NCBI GenBank assembly: GCA_034401795.1
Contig: CM067369.1
Span: 139,264,496-139,328,495 of the forward strand
Direction of reading: 5' to 3'
DNA from: Chaetoderma sp. LZ-2023a
Taxonomy: Eukaryota > Mollusca > Caudofoveata > Chaetodermatida > Chaetodermatidae
Length of the DNA: 64,000 bases
Within the stretch, counting starts at the first letter, position 1; each line of letters opens with the position of its first letter. The translations under genes were made by a program, and so were the position numbers. Shown in pieces: positions 30,175 to 44,099 of this stretch. Below the pieces are notes generated by a model, which was not told the origin of the DNA, searched no databases, and was given only the letters and a program-made list of their open reading frames with translations.

Positions 30175-31420
30175 TGTTTACCTTTAAAATGTTTATCTTC
30201 CAAGACAGTAGACAGTTGATTAGTTACATGAAAAGCATGAGTTGTGTCAAGAATAAGTTTTGTAGCCTTCTCATCAGAATGATCTTCTAAAGAGTGATTA
30301 TTTCCGTCTGCAAGTATGTCATCAATTCGCTTTATGAATGAAGAGCGTGTTGACTCGCGGATGGAAGACTGTAGCAGGAAATATTCTGTTGTTTCAGGTT
30401 CAGAACTGCACAGAGGACAGATCATTGATGAGGCGTGATTGTATGTATGACTGCCGAACAGGTTATATCTTTGTGTCAGTAGCTTTAATTTCACAGTTGT
30501 CTTAACAATAGTTAGCGGGTCTGTACTATGCGCTTCCAATACAGGATAACATCTTTCCATGGTACACGATTGTAGATTAATGTAGGACAACGTCATCTTA
30601 GATGATGCTTCTTCAAACAGAATGTTTCTCCAGTAGCTATCAATCTTATGTTTTAACTGCTGGTTCCAGACATCTTTCCAAGCCTGATACTTTACAAGCT
30701 CAAAGGCTGACGGAAGTTGATATTGGATGAGAAGTAATCTTATTAGTATGACCCAGCTATGTGAATTCTAGTCCTTTACTGCGAGCTGCTGTCTGATTAC
30801 ATTTGACTCAACAGAGTATGGGCGAAGTAGCATGTTAATGAACAAAGTCAGCATCCTCTTGTGAAGCTGTCCTTCAATCGGGATGACACCCGGAAGCAGG
30901 TATACTGCTGTGTGTGCGGTGGAGACATGTAGATGTTGAAGTTTCTTCATGCATCCTCTGTAGTAGTCATCCAGCATCTTAGCTTCATATTTTGATAAAA
31001 CAACTGCTTCTAGGCCATGTAGAGGGACAGGGGTCATGTAGATTTCCCAAATCTTTATTGAGGTTCGTGGATTGATGCCGTTTAGTCCGTGAAGGCCAGC
31101 TCCCATTAAGGAGTATGCTGCGTGACGTGCAGAGCCAATTCGGACAGTGATTGTTGTCTTGTTCTTAATGTCACTTGATCTATCAATTCCGAGATGTGTC
31201 TCTCCTGATGACTGTTCTAATTCTAGTCCATTTAATTGCAATGACACTTCTGGATTGACATTGCTAGATGTTTTAGGTATGAGTGCTTTTGCAGAATGCT
31301 GGATGGTGTGATAACTAAGTCATCTGTACACATAATTGCTCCTGGGATAGTGTACCGCCTCTTCTTTGAGTTGAACCTCCAAGTTGGAGAAAGTTCCTAA
31401 TGCTGATTTCCGCATCTGAA
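30175..31420 (-). pseudogene. LINE C-terminal remnant B
   Basis: Minus-strand reading: LNGLELEQSSGETHLGIDRS, GSARHAAYSLMGAGLHGLNG, PVPLHGLEAVVLSKYEAKML, AVYLLPGVIPIEGQLHKRML, then YWRNILFEEASSKMTLSYIN and MICPLCSSEPETTEYFLLQ. It is the end of an RT with a C-terminal Cys motif, of a type common in molluscs and cnidarians. Several frame changes; no RT catalytic motif left. The 3' side is cut at 30175 by the I-like LINE or by the CR1/L2-like piece. Confidence 0.65.
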
Positions 31421-31877
31421 CATTATAATATATACAGTTACGTGTAGACAGTCTATCCCGATTTGATGCCTCCTAAGTGATTCATATTAATATTTGAAAA
31501 CTTGCTTACTATTTGTAATTTCCATCAACAATTTATCTGAAGTTACAAATGAAGGATCAGATTCATGCCTTTCAGTTCATTTCAGTTAGTTAGTAGTACC
31601 TCCTTTATACAGGAGCACCTCATAGTGGAGTAATGGTTTACTTTAGAAATACAGTTTTTCGGCAAGCATCGGTCACTGCCGTGTAGAGTTGTAGATCGTG
31701 TGTAGCTGAGTATATAGCGGTATTGTCTGATTATGGGCTTGAGTCGCAAACTACATTCACAGTTCTGCTTCTGGTTTAGAAGAATGGATGAATCAAGAAG
31801 AAAAGAAATCAGCATGTCGGTGTTGTTCCAGATGTGAGGGGTATGAGAGGAACATACGAGACAGAGACTGGAGTGGA
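31421..31877. other. Gene-free spacer between two LINE remnants
   Basis: No coding content recognised; probably leader or tail sequence of the neighbouring LINE remnants. Confidence 0.4.
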
Positions 31878-32640
31878 TTAGTCTAAACTATCTGTCGCGG
31901 ATCTGTTCAAGGATTGGGCAGCCTGGCAAAAAGTGCAGTCTTCTGACCCATGATCACAAAGCGGGAAGGTAGGATCTATTGCCCAATTTGCTGAACTTGG
32001 CCTGTTTGTCTGGAGGATGAAGCAGCCAGTGAGTAGACAGAGCCTAATTGGAGGTGTTCTGATATGCCTTGGGGAATTGCTAAGTGTATCAACTGCAGGA
32101 TGTGGTGTTGAGAAGGAGGCATGGTAGTGATGAAGGTACTGCAGAGATGGATATGTTAGAGATTGGGCTGTGAGCTCAGTCGACCAGAACTTCTTAACAC
32201 ATTTCTCTATTAGATTCCTCCAGTAGCCTTTTACCGGTGGTCTGGCTATCAGGTCGCAGATGGAAGGGAGGTCATATTTGTCTAGAATTGTGTGTAAATC
32301 TGCGAACCAGGAGTTTTGGCACCACAAATCCTTTCATGATCCTATGTCGTAATGCAATAGGGTTCAGAGATGGTCACGATCCTGAGCAGAGATTTCTGAG
32401 AATTGTGAGCTTCAGTAAGTCTATTCGCACTTCATGTGACATTTTACCCAGGAGTAAGTACGGTGATGGGTCTGTCTTGAAGGCCTAGTATGCGAATTAA
32501 TAGTTTATGCAAGACTCTATCTAGTAGTTGTAGTTCTGATGCCTTCAGGATTAGTATGTCCATTCAATGTAGTAGAATCGGTAGAATGAATGTCTGACTA
32601 AAAGTTAATTTACTTTCGGATAGAGCCTTCAGAAGTCACA
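31878..32640 (-). pseudogene. LINE C-terminal remnant A, same clade as remnant B
   Basis: Minus-strand pieces: LLIRILGLQDRPSPYLLLGK-like text near 32460, then WFADLHTILDKYDLPSICDL, PVKGYWRNLIEKCVKKFWST, TAQSLTYPSLQYLHHYHASF, LCLLTGCFILQTNRPSSANW and PTFPLCDHGSEDCTFCQ. Domain order equals remnant B (YWRN..., then a Cys motif), but the sequence is clearly diverged, so it is a different subfamily. Several breaks upstream of 32330. Confidence 0.65.
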
Positions 32641-32867
32641 ATCGCAACAAATATGTATACAAAATCCAGTCTTTTGATTTTTACCAAGGATTGTAGTCAA
32701 TGATTCATTGTAGAAACGCAAGTACAAAAATACACCAGATGGTGGCATGTCCTTAAATGGAAGACGAAGCTTTTGGTACACACACATATCAACCTCAGGG
32801 AAAGAAGTTTTGTATTGAACTTAGGAAAAGCACAGAGGCAATAACAAGCCAATGGCTTATGCCTCTC

Positions 32868-32949
32868 ATTGTGATGATGACGACGAGCATGACGATGAGG
32901 ACGACGGCGATGATGACGACGATAATGATGATGGCGGCAGTTGTGGTGG

Positions 32950-32982
<33 letters not shown>

Positions 32983-33003
32983 CGATGATGATGATGATGA
33001 TTT
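32868..33003. repeat. (GAT)n microsatellite, imperfect then pure
   Basis: Imperfect GAT/GAC repeats from 32868 become nearly pure GAT at 32947-33003. Open frames on both strands (poly-Asp, poly-Ser, poly-His) are artefacts of the repeat. Confidence 0.92.
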
Positions 33004-33375
33004 GACACTACTGGTAATATCTAGTGGGAGGTCATAGATCAAGGAAGAGAATGGCTTCATATCCATAGCTATACGTACCACTTGGCACTTCTTATGGTCG
33101 AATTCCATCAAACAAGTTACCAACTTCGTCAGGCTGCTTAGGTAAACTTGTAGTTTTCTGCTAGTATTTATTCCCTCAATAAACTTCTGGAGAAAACTGT
33201 CATCCGCAAAGAGACTTGATGTAGATACGGTGACGTTTTCTTACAGGTCATTAATGAAGGCTAAGAAAAATAATGGTCATAGGACTGGCCCTTGAGGGAC
33301 TTCTGATGTAATAGAGGCTTCATTGGAAAGTTTGTCGTTTAGAACATCATTCTGTTCATAAATTCTAGTCTAGCT
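33004..33375 (-). pseudogene. CR1/L2-like LINE RT palm fragment
   Basis: Minus-strand reading: VLNDKLSNEASITSEVPQGP, then LFFLAFINDL, VSTSSLFADDSFLQKFIEGI (active site F-ADD), KLQVYLSSLTKLVTCLMEFD, HKKCQVVRIA. The motif pair VPQG.VL.PL / FADD is typical of CR1/L2. In-frame stops are present (after VL, and after NDL). It abuts the GAT repeat, which may have expanded inside it. Confidence 0.75.
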
Positions 33376-35014
33376 TAATGAATAAAACAACAATGTGACG
33401 AGCGTTAAATGCTTTTAGCCAGTGGCATAGATTTCCATTACTAATTGTGGGAGGATTGATTCGAGGCATGGTATTGGGGTGTGTCACCCTCCCATTTTTA
33501 GGCTGTGTCTGATCAAAAGGTAGGGATGATATAGGATCCTTCAGGATTTATACCCCTGCTTTGTGCCTTGAGCCTAGCTCAAATGTAGTTGATAGAGTTT
33601 GAAGACTGAAACTAGGCTATGTACGAGCCATAAATTCTGGACCCGATCTAACAAACCATGGATGCTTCCCCATTATTCAGCATGCTAATTAGCAATTACA
33701 ATAAATTAAAATTTACCCTCAAACATTTATGTGTTCACAGACACATGTGTTTGTGAATTTTCTTAATGTTTCAGAAACTCGATGCTACTCATATTAATTA
33801 TTAATAGTAATGTGCCAGTTTTCCGGCAACTGTATAGAGATTGTTCTTTATGAACTATTAATTAAACATTACACTGATTGCATATCAGCATCTTAATTAA
33901 ACCGATGGGCTAAATGTTAGTAAATGTTAGTCGCAAGCTAATTAAAGGTAATTCATGTAACTGTAACTTACATTTCATATTAAAAGGACTCAAAATGTGC
34001 ACCCCTGTCCTCTAGCATTAGAGTTGCAAGTACAAATTCAGTATAAGACAAACAAAAATCCATTAGAATAATTGTAAACAGTAAACCTTTGAACATCGTA
34101 AAAGGTGGCCAAATAATAATAATCTATAACATTATAAACAAAGATACTACCAAATATGTCCATATTCTGTAAAAAAAATTAATACAAGAGCACACAATAA
34201 ACACCATAATAAAGGGATTATACAATCTGCAGTCGAAAAAAAAATCCATTAATTTACTTGGAGGACGTGGCACCGATTTCACTTGTTTATAAGTTAATTA
34301 CTCTCACAAATAGCGAAATATTAGGAGAGAATGTGTAGATGTCCTCATTAAATAATTGTTATGTCAATAATACTTTGTTTTCATCACATTTTCTTAAAGT
34401 TGTAACTTCATTGTGAAGACCAGGGCCTACAAATCAAATAATTATTTAAAAAATAAGTAAATGCCAATTTTAGTGGAAATAGGCATGACTTATATATATG
34501 ACATGACTAAAGAAATCATCTGTACATGGTAAAAAGCCATTGTTCTTTCACAAATGTAAATGTACACATTTGTCTGCACTTCCATCATTTGTGAGGACCT
34601 GGCTGACATATCTCATCTGATAAAATAGAATTCATTATATTTTATTGTGATTTACCACATGCTATCACTTTAAACATACATTCAGCTTTTTAATATTTCA
34701 ATATATGTTACATAATTCCACTATTTGTATGCTGCATTTGTGATAGATACTTACTGATAATATGCTTGATCTTGTCTGTACAAAATGTATGCCTTGTCCG
34801 TCATACTAAAAAAGCCTCATTCTGATTGGTCAAATGAATGAAGGCATTTGATTGGTCCGTCAGTTACACACTCAATCACATATACACACTTGACACCATG
34901 CCAAGTTGCATACACACTGTGAGTGTGTGTGATGCACACGTCATATCTTTATCACCTTATGAGGACTCACATGAAACGAGGCAGGATGGTTGATGTTGAC
35001 TTTTCACATCGTTT
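33376..35014. other. Gene-free AT-rich stretch
   Basis: Long AT-rich sequence with many TTAATTAA-type words and no supported gene or repeat. Confidence 0.45.
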
Positions 35015-35071
35015 AAGAGGACTTACTTGCGAGGACCCCGAATTTTGTCCTCGCAAGTAAAAAAGTCCTCT
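35015..35071. repeat. Short inverted repeat next to the CA microsatellite
   Basis: AAGAGGACTTACTTGCGAGGA is followed after a 12-base loop by TCCTCGCAAGTAAAAAAGTC and CTCT. The arms match over about 20 bases. A related word GAGGTCCTCATAAGTATAG leads into the CA repeat, so this may be a hairpin MITE end. Confidence 0.65.
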
Positions 35072-35120
35072 CAGGTTTGGTGAGCTGTCAAGGTGAGGTC
35101 CTCATAAGTATAGTTATTCA

Positions 35121-36180
<1,060 letters not shown>

Positions 36181-36189
36181 CAATATCGA

Positions 36190-36830
36190 ATTTGTGCCAT
36201 TGGCCAACAGCGCAGGGACCAATATTGAATTTGATATTGGCATGCCTGTTGGTCAACGACGCAGGGAGCAATATCCAATTTGATATCAGCATGCCCGTTG
36301 GTCAACGGCGCTGGGACCAATATCCAATTCGCATTGACCAACGGGACAGGGGACCACTATCGAATTTGAAATGTGCATGCCCGTTGGCCAATGGCGCAGG
36401 GTACCAATATCGAATTTGATATCAGTGCAGGGGACCAATATTGAAGTACTTTGATACTGTTTCATATCGGCCCAAACATAGCGATTTCAATATTGGTTCC
36501 CTGCGCCATTGGCCAACGGACCCGCCGATATCGAATTCGATATTGATCCCCTTCCCCCCTTGGCCAATGGGGGCACGGATATCAAATTCGATATTGGTCC
36601 CCTGCGCCGATGGCCAATGGGCGTGCTAATATCAAATTCAATATTGGCCCTCGCACCGTTGACCAATGGGGACGGCGATATCAAAATCTATATTGGTCCC
36701 TGCACCATTGACCAACAGTTGCACCGATATCGAATTCGATATGGTCCCTGCGCCGTTGACCAAGGAGCGCGTCAATATCAAATTTGATATTGGTCCCTGT
36801 GCCATGGGCCAACGGCGCAAATTCTATATT
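36190..36830. repeat. 49-bp minisatellite in two inverted arrays
   Basis: Left array (36190-36440): units GGCCAAC-GGCGCAGGGACC followed by AATATCGAATTTGATAT and GGCATGCCCGTT; unit marks at 36202, 36251, 36300, 36336, 36386. Right array (36490-36830): the same unit reversed and complemented (GATATCGAATTCGATATTGG, TCCCTGCGCCATTGGCCAA); unit marks at 36511, 36562, 36612, 36661, 36710, 36759, 36808, i.e. steps of 49-51. A non-repeat spacer of ~45 bases lies between. Each unit has its own internal palindrome (ATATCGAATTCGATAT). Confidence 0.88.
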
Positions 36831-38979
36831 TGCTATGGCACTTAGAATTTGTCTGCAGCATTGAAACTGTGTTGTCATAGTGATAGGGTGGCGAGAGGGG
36901 CTGTTACCCTGGATGTCCATGGGGGGGGGGGGAGGGTGTGGACGGGATACCAACTCAGGAACACTCTACAATGGAACAGAACAATTCTACAGCCATTTCA
37001 ATCAAGATCTCCTCTCCTGAAAAGCTGCTATTCATATAAAGACCTCCCCCCCCCCCCCCCTCACACTCTCTCTCCTTCCCTTGCTCCCTCCATCTCGTTA
37101 ATCATGTGTATAGATGAACAATAGAAACTGAAATTGCAGATTCAGTGGCTGCCCAGGAGAGGAGGGAGGGAGGGGGAACACCACCGTGGCACGGGAACAA
37201 TTAAGTTCTCGTGCAATGTGAAGCGAAGACATGGCCATGGATTCTCAAGGGTATATATACCCCCAAAATGCAACTTAGGGCCGCCAAAAGTAGTGACAGT
37301 GGGGCCCTTGAAAATCTTGTATGAGTATTAAATATTAATTAATTTTATGTTTTTACACAAAAATACCCACACAATCTAGCAAGGAGCCCACCTAATCCAT
37401 AGCTGTGAGTACATCGTACCTTCTAATTTTAGTATTTATGAGAAAAAACTATTGGAACCAAAGATTTTCATTTTGGGACCCATGATTTCAGCTTGGGACC
37501 ACCAGATTTCAAGGTGTGGGTCCCTGGGACATCCACAATTCAGATGCCATGAGAAACACTTGCATCAAAAGCACACACGTACTCAGGAACGCACACACTC
37601 CCACCCACCACTAGTCAGCCACCCAAAATCATCCGCCACTACTATATAGACTATATGTGGCCTGGGTGGGTGGGGGTATAAAGTTAGAACTGACTCGGAC
37701 TATTAAATGCATAGGCCTTCTATGAACTCGAATGTGGACATACACCTATTTTGTGAATAGATTATCACGCTGACACGTTAATAACAATAGACACACTTTA
37801 TCTCTTATTTCACATACAACCATGCGTGTACGGTGTAGAACAGTATAATATAATTAGCTCATTTGATTAATAAGTTATAATATCTTTCATGGGCTCTACG
37901 CATATAGTCAATGGCCTAATTATAGTCAAATACATCTCTCATATTATATATAGACCTGTGTAGGTTAAATAATACAGGCGCACGTTTAACACGTGTTTTT
38001 GTTTACACTCATCCGCCGCTAAAACAAGATCTAAAAATAGTATCGCATATATTGATGACGTACGCGGAAACTGAAAATGATTCGCATGCGCAGTAGCTAC
38101 ATACATTCGCTCGTTACCGATTAGCACTTTCCTTATAAATAACGTGATTCGCCTCCAATCGCAAAAGATCTTTATTCTAATTAGAGCGAGTATTCGGATC
38201 TAAATATTCTGGACTCGGAAATTGCTATATATCATCATTGCGAGATGGGAACTGAATGTTCCTGTACCCGTTTGATAACCAACTCCCATTAGTGCATAAG
38301 ATTAAACTGATGTATGGCATGCACTAAGCCATATCTTAAAAAAATAAAAAATATACATAAAATGCTGTCTGCTTAAAAAACCCAACTGAAACCAGCATTA
38401 AGCAGACGCTCAAAATATACATATAGTTGTAAAGCAGCTTTAAGCAGACAGTCTCAAAAAGCAGTATTATGCAGACAAAAATTTGTATATTTGTATATAT
38501 TCGTGCAATAAGCTTCTCAAGTGAAGCCATCTCATTAGTCCAGCCCCTCCCTCCCCCCACCCCACCCCCGACCAATTGGCCAAATATGTCCAGAGACACC
38601 AAGGTTATCTCGCTTGATTTCTTGAAAACTCGTAAAATATATGGTTTCCGCTCGATAACTTCAGTTATCTTGAATGGATTCATTCCAAATTTGAAATATA
38701 GTCACACAGTATCTCAGTATTCTGCAAAGAAATCGATATGAACATGGTGCATATCGTTATAGTATATGATAATGGCAATAGCAGCAAAGCGTTGTTTCTC
38801 ATTTCTTATTTGTCTAGAATATATGATTCCTATCCGGTCAACATAATAATTACAAACGATTTTATAGACATTACGGTACACTGCAAAAAATCTACATTAT
38901 GGTGACCATCATATTTTTATGCATTAAGAAGACCATATATATTAGTTTTGGATACGTCAGTGATCACGTTGCATTCATC
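36831..38979. other. Gene-free stretch with G/C runs and a small AAGCAGAC repeat
   Basis: G run near 36918-36931, C run near 37046-37061. At 38355-38480 the word TTAAGCAGAC(A/G) recurs four times on both strands (GTCTGCTTAA, TTAAGCAGACGC, TTAAGCAGACAG, TTATGCAGACAA). No gene recognised. Confidence 0.5.
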
Positions 38980-41700
38980 AGCCTGGTTATACCTACACGA
39001 AAACACACCACCACTAAGTGTTGAATTGTCAATGCATACGGCCCAACTACCGAAAAAGCCAAAGAGAATCCAGCAATATTAGATTCCTATGCAGAACTGA
39101 GCTCCGCCATTACAATCCCAGCTAAATGGCAATTGTTCGTGTGTGGAGATTTCAACTCCAAGCTGGGTAAACTCGGAATCGCAGACAAATGCTCAGGACT
39201 TGGCTTGTGCATGGGATCCTATGGAGAAGGCACACGCAACAGCAATGAAGATGCACTGGTGGCATTCCTTAGTTCCGATGGCATGTTTGTCACAAATACG
39301 GCTTTCAAACACCCATGACATCACCAGACAACATGGACTGGACACATTGCTGATTGCAAAGCCCTGAAAGGTTCTAAGGTAACAACAGCTGTCTTCAACC
39401 AAATAGACTTCATACTATGCAAGACAGAAGCAAAATCCTTACTCCAGAACGCTCGTTCGTATGGAGGCACAGACCTCAATTCTGACTATAAGCTAGTCAT
39501 TACACGCCTTCAGATAAACGATCTCTATCTAATATATAAACACCATACCAGGCAAGAGGGTAGAGTCACCTACAACCTACCCAGGCTCATCAGCGACACT
39601 GACACTCAAATGTCATACAAAAACGCCCTCGGAGAGCAGATAGCTAACATCGATGTCAGCTCCGATCCAAACGAAGCCCTAACTAAAATATTGAAATCTA
39701 TGGAACCATCCGCTACCAGCACCATAGGTGTTCTTAAAAACAACCAAACTAGGCATACTGAATACCCTCTAGTAGTAAAACTGTTAAAGCGTTACGGCTG
39801 CACATCTATCAGTGGCCAAAGTGAAGACCACACCAAACTACGCTGGGAGCGCAATATTATTCTGCGCCACATTAGCGAACACTTGAAAGATCTTTCTATT
39901 CAACAGGCAGACTCCCTAGCAGATGAAATCACTGCCACGGATGACTGTCACAAAATGTTTCGGGCAGCCTGAGCCCTGAGAGTTACTGACTACACGCCAC
40001 CACTCACTGTACACAACGCTGAAGGACACTTTATCGGGACTGACCAGGTAAAAGCCAAGGCGATCCGAGAATGGTTCAAGGAACAGTTCACTGACAACAA
40101 TGATGAGCCCTTGCACCCATTCTCAGGAGAACGCAGGCCATTACTAACACCAATTAAAACAGCAGAAGTTGAGAAGGCACTTAAAGCCCTGAAAAATGGG
40201 CATGCATCTGGATCTGATGGCATGAGCAATGAACTATTCAAATATGCAAGTGACATTATCTCAAAACCAATCACGCACCCAATCAATTCAGCTTTTATGC
40301 ACCACCTTCCCATCGACGCTGTAGGCCAAGCCATCCTTATCGCACTACCCAAACCCAAGAAGCCACTGGGCCCCCAGCCAATCTGCGGCTCATTGTGCTC
40401 CTCAACAGCATACGGAAAATCCTATCCAATGTTACTCTATGCCACATCTGAGACAAGATCGATTACTTCACCAGATCATGTCAAAGTGGCTTCAAACGTG
40501 GACGCAGATGCACAGACACTGTATGGGCTCAATGCATGCTTGTGTTGGTAGTCATGTCCAAACACTGGGACGTCCACAAAATGGGCATTGACATGTCACG
40601 AGCCTTCAACAATTAAACGTTCAAAGATCCTAGATGTACTATGCCAGGCCAGTTGCAATGAAGATGAGCTATGACTAGTGAGACTACTGCTTGCAGACAC
40701 CAAGCTGAGAGTACGAGTCAAGTCAGTGAAGTCTGTAGAGTTTGAGACATCAATCGGCTCCTAACAGGGAGATGGTCTATCTCCGGTGCTTTTCACCTGC
40801 TACCTTGCTACCACATTGAAATCTGTGCAGGAAAGTTCCACAAGACCAAACCCCCAGTGTCAAGACTGGGCATGCTGCTAGAGATGGAATATGGCGATGA
40901 TGTGGACTTCATAGACGAGGAAAAGAAACCCCTCGACGAACTTCTCCCAATAGCTGCAAGCAAACTAAAAATTGAGAATCTCTTTATGAATGAATCCAAA
41001 ACAGAGTTCACCCACATATACATATTGACAAAGCATGAAACTATAAAAAATGATGACACGCTTCGTGGCCGCGAACCATGGAGGGAAAGTAAAATCCTGG
41101 GCTCACTGCTTTGCAGTACTACTGACATTTCTTCATGCTGCCTCATGGGGAACATAGTTTTCCAGTCCTTCTGGAAGCTATGGATTTGTAGATCAAAGAT
41201 GCCCTTGATAAAGAGGCTACATTTATACAATGCAACCTGCGTATCCGTGATGCTGTTTAACTGTAACAGCTGGGCAGCTCCAAAGGCAACTCTAGAAAAC
41301 TCGATACGCACCATCACTGGACACCGATGGCCAGACAGCATAATTTCCAATAATGCACGATACAAGATGTGTAATACATCGCCGCTGTCTGTAAAAGTCG
41401 CCCAGTAAAGATGGTCCATGTTTGGTCATGTGCTAAGGATGCTAGAAGAGACACCAGCACAGAATGCCTTGGAATTCATCCTACTCGGAGCTAGCAAATA
41501 CAAAGCCAGGAGAGGACGTCATTGCATAAATCCGCTAAGCGTGCTCCGAGGTGACCTCAAGAAAGCAGGACTCAGTACACTCAAGTCAAGAATGGACCTG
41601 AGGCAGCTAAGGATACGGATGAAGACAAGACACAGTGGGCAAAAGCGAAGAAGGACTGATTGCAACTGTAGGGTGTTTCTACTCCTACAGCCGCAGAATA
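38980..41700 (+). pseudogene. Decayed RTE-like LINE: endonuclease and reverse transcriptase
   Basis: Plus-strand pieces in order: VNAYGPTTEKAKENPAILDS and LFVCGDFNSKLGKLG (APE-type endonuclease), TTWTG, VFNQIDFILCKTEAKSLLQN and GGTDLNSDYKLVITRL (end of the endonuclease with the SDH motif as SDY), then EVEKALKALKNGHASGSDGM (RT), EYGDDVDFIDEEKKPLDELL (active site, YGDD where YADD is usual), NATCVSVMLFNCNSWA, MFGHVLRMLEETPAQNALEF and the tail RRRTDCNCRV. The NQIDFI...SDH style is RTE-like. At least five frame changes or stops (for example near 39317, 39970, 40550, 41406), and the RT core between motifs is damaged. 5' end truncated within the endonuclease. Confidence 0.75.
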
Positions 41701-43602
41701 CAGTAATCATACATACATATATATTTATTAACCAGCCAGCAGTGCATCTCTGGGCATTAGACATAACCCTAAAGAGAGGTAAATGTTAGTACCAGGGTGC
41801 GGAACTCACATGATTCACCCCCGACACACTAGGTGATGGACAAGACCCAGATCTCTATCTAACTCTACAAGTGACTGGGTGTGGTCTTGGAACCCACCAC
41901 GCCTCACGGAAAGGTCACCATAGTTGGATATCTGTCTCTTACTCCCCACCGTAAACTTATATGTGCTTTTAAATGCTTATGTAATATGACTTGTCCCTGT
42001 GCTGTTATATGTGGTTGCAGGATGGTGAGTGACAGGATCGTTATATGATTCTTGAGCTGCCACCATGTGACATGTTCGCACGCTGTCTCTCTGAGGAGGA
42101 TTCTCCATGAAGGTGACCATACGGGCACTTAGCATTCCGCCAGTCAAGCTTATGTATTAAAGATAGGTAGGAATCGCAGCCACTTGCGGCCTAAGCCTGA
42201 AATATGGACCTAAAAACTAAATGATAGGATAGGATCTGGCAGAAGGACTGCATAAATAAAGCGGCAACTACCAATCTAGTATCTTGAGACTTACATAAGG
42301 TGACGGTGTTGAATTCTGCGGAAATCATCCACCCCATCTTCATGTAATACAACGTGCATTGCAATAATTTATAATTTCACTAGGTTGACTCACTTTACCC
42401 ACCTTAGCATAAGTTTGAACAAGAGAGTGGCCGTTTTTACCATCTCTTCCTCCGCTTCGGCGTTGTATGCATTTTCCTGTGATGGAGGCCCACGCGAGGC
42501 ACTTTCCTCTCGCAAACAAATAATATTTGTGTTAGGGATATAATGGTTTATCTTAAACTTATCAAGTGACCGCACTAGGACCCTCCCTTGCGGGGATACC
42601 TTGCTGATTATAATTGTCAGAAAACAGTGAGGTACCTCTGGCGAGGATCGATTATGTAAACATCACATTAGTCTTATGTACTTACTCCCACCATAGCAGC
42701 AAATGAGTACAATTGTTTGTTCCTATAATAGAATAGTTAGAATATATTTAAAATATCATGTCTAAATTTAAGCAATGGACTGACATACCGGTGACACTGG
42801 CATCCAGGATGGTACGGTGTGGTTTCGTTTGCACGACAATGGTCGCACGACCCCACTGGAATGTGAACGTTCCACCGACTTATGAGGTCGGTCTATGCAT
42901 GATCCAGATATACGCTCACACAGATCTGCAACCCTGAGATCAGCTAACCAGCATCCTTGGCCCAACGCACCGTGCACATGTGGTGCCGCAGAGCAAGAGG
43001 GATTTGCGGAGCAGTGTGTATCCGAGGAGGCTACAGCCACAACCCTAACCCTGCCACCTGCCCCCCATCTCCCAATCTTCGACACCAATATCAGCGAGTC
43101 TATTTTCTATTCTATTTTCTATCGCTATGAGGCTATTGTGTAAATTATTCATTTATTTTATTTATTTATTTTTTATTTAAAATAATGGTGCTAATAACTA
43201 TAGTGCTATGGACAATGGAAAGTGCTGATATCAATAGTGTTGTTGTTTTACCTCTTGGGATAGATAGCCTTAGTAATACTAGTAATAATAATATTTATTT
43301 TAAGAGGGCACATCGCAAGCGCTAATGTTTTTGAGACCCTCAAAAATATAATTATATATACTTACATTAGGTATAAATGCAGAAATATACAAAAATAGCA
43401 GCAGCCGCACTGACGTACGTACATATATATATACCCGAACGCAGACAGCCAAACAGCCAGCCATTTGGTTTACACTGTCTATTCAACGGCATATGAGGAT
43501 AAAATGGGCATAACGCCTGCGGTGGTATAGCATTGGCGATACAGTAGAAATGCTGGTAAATGTATGCTGTTTATAATTCCACAGAGATCTATACCTAACT
43601 AG
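41701..43602. other. Gene-free stretch
   Basis: Ordinary mixed sequence. Open frames at 42390-42575 and 42895-43143 show no family feature; I do not call them. Confidence 0.4.
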
Positions 43603-43889
<287 letters not shown>

Positions 43890-44099
43890 TTATATTCTTA
43901 GATATTTTGTATATTTTTTGGCTAATTCGTTTTCATTCTTTTATATTTTTATGCTTAAATCTACGATGTATAGTTTAATTTATTAATTTGGCCTTTTCAA
44001 AGAAAAAAGAAAAATAATGTCTAGCGTTTTAAATCTAGAATTGTATATTGGAGGTTTTAAAAGCTTCTCGAAACCCTGATCGCTCTATGGAAATGAGTC

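Noticed and set aside
32697-33123. Poly-His, poly-Asp, poly-Met and poly-Ser frames
   Set aside because: Different phases of the GAT microsatellite.
42390-42575. Minus-strand 61-codon frame ending near a GTGGGTAAAG donor-like site
   Set aside because: Too short and no recognisable content or partner exon.
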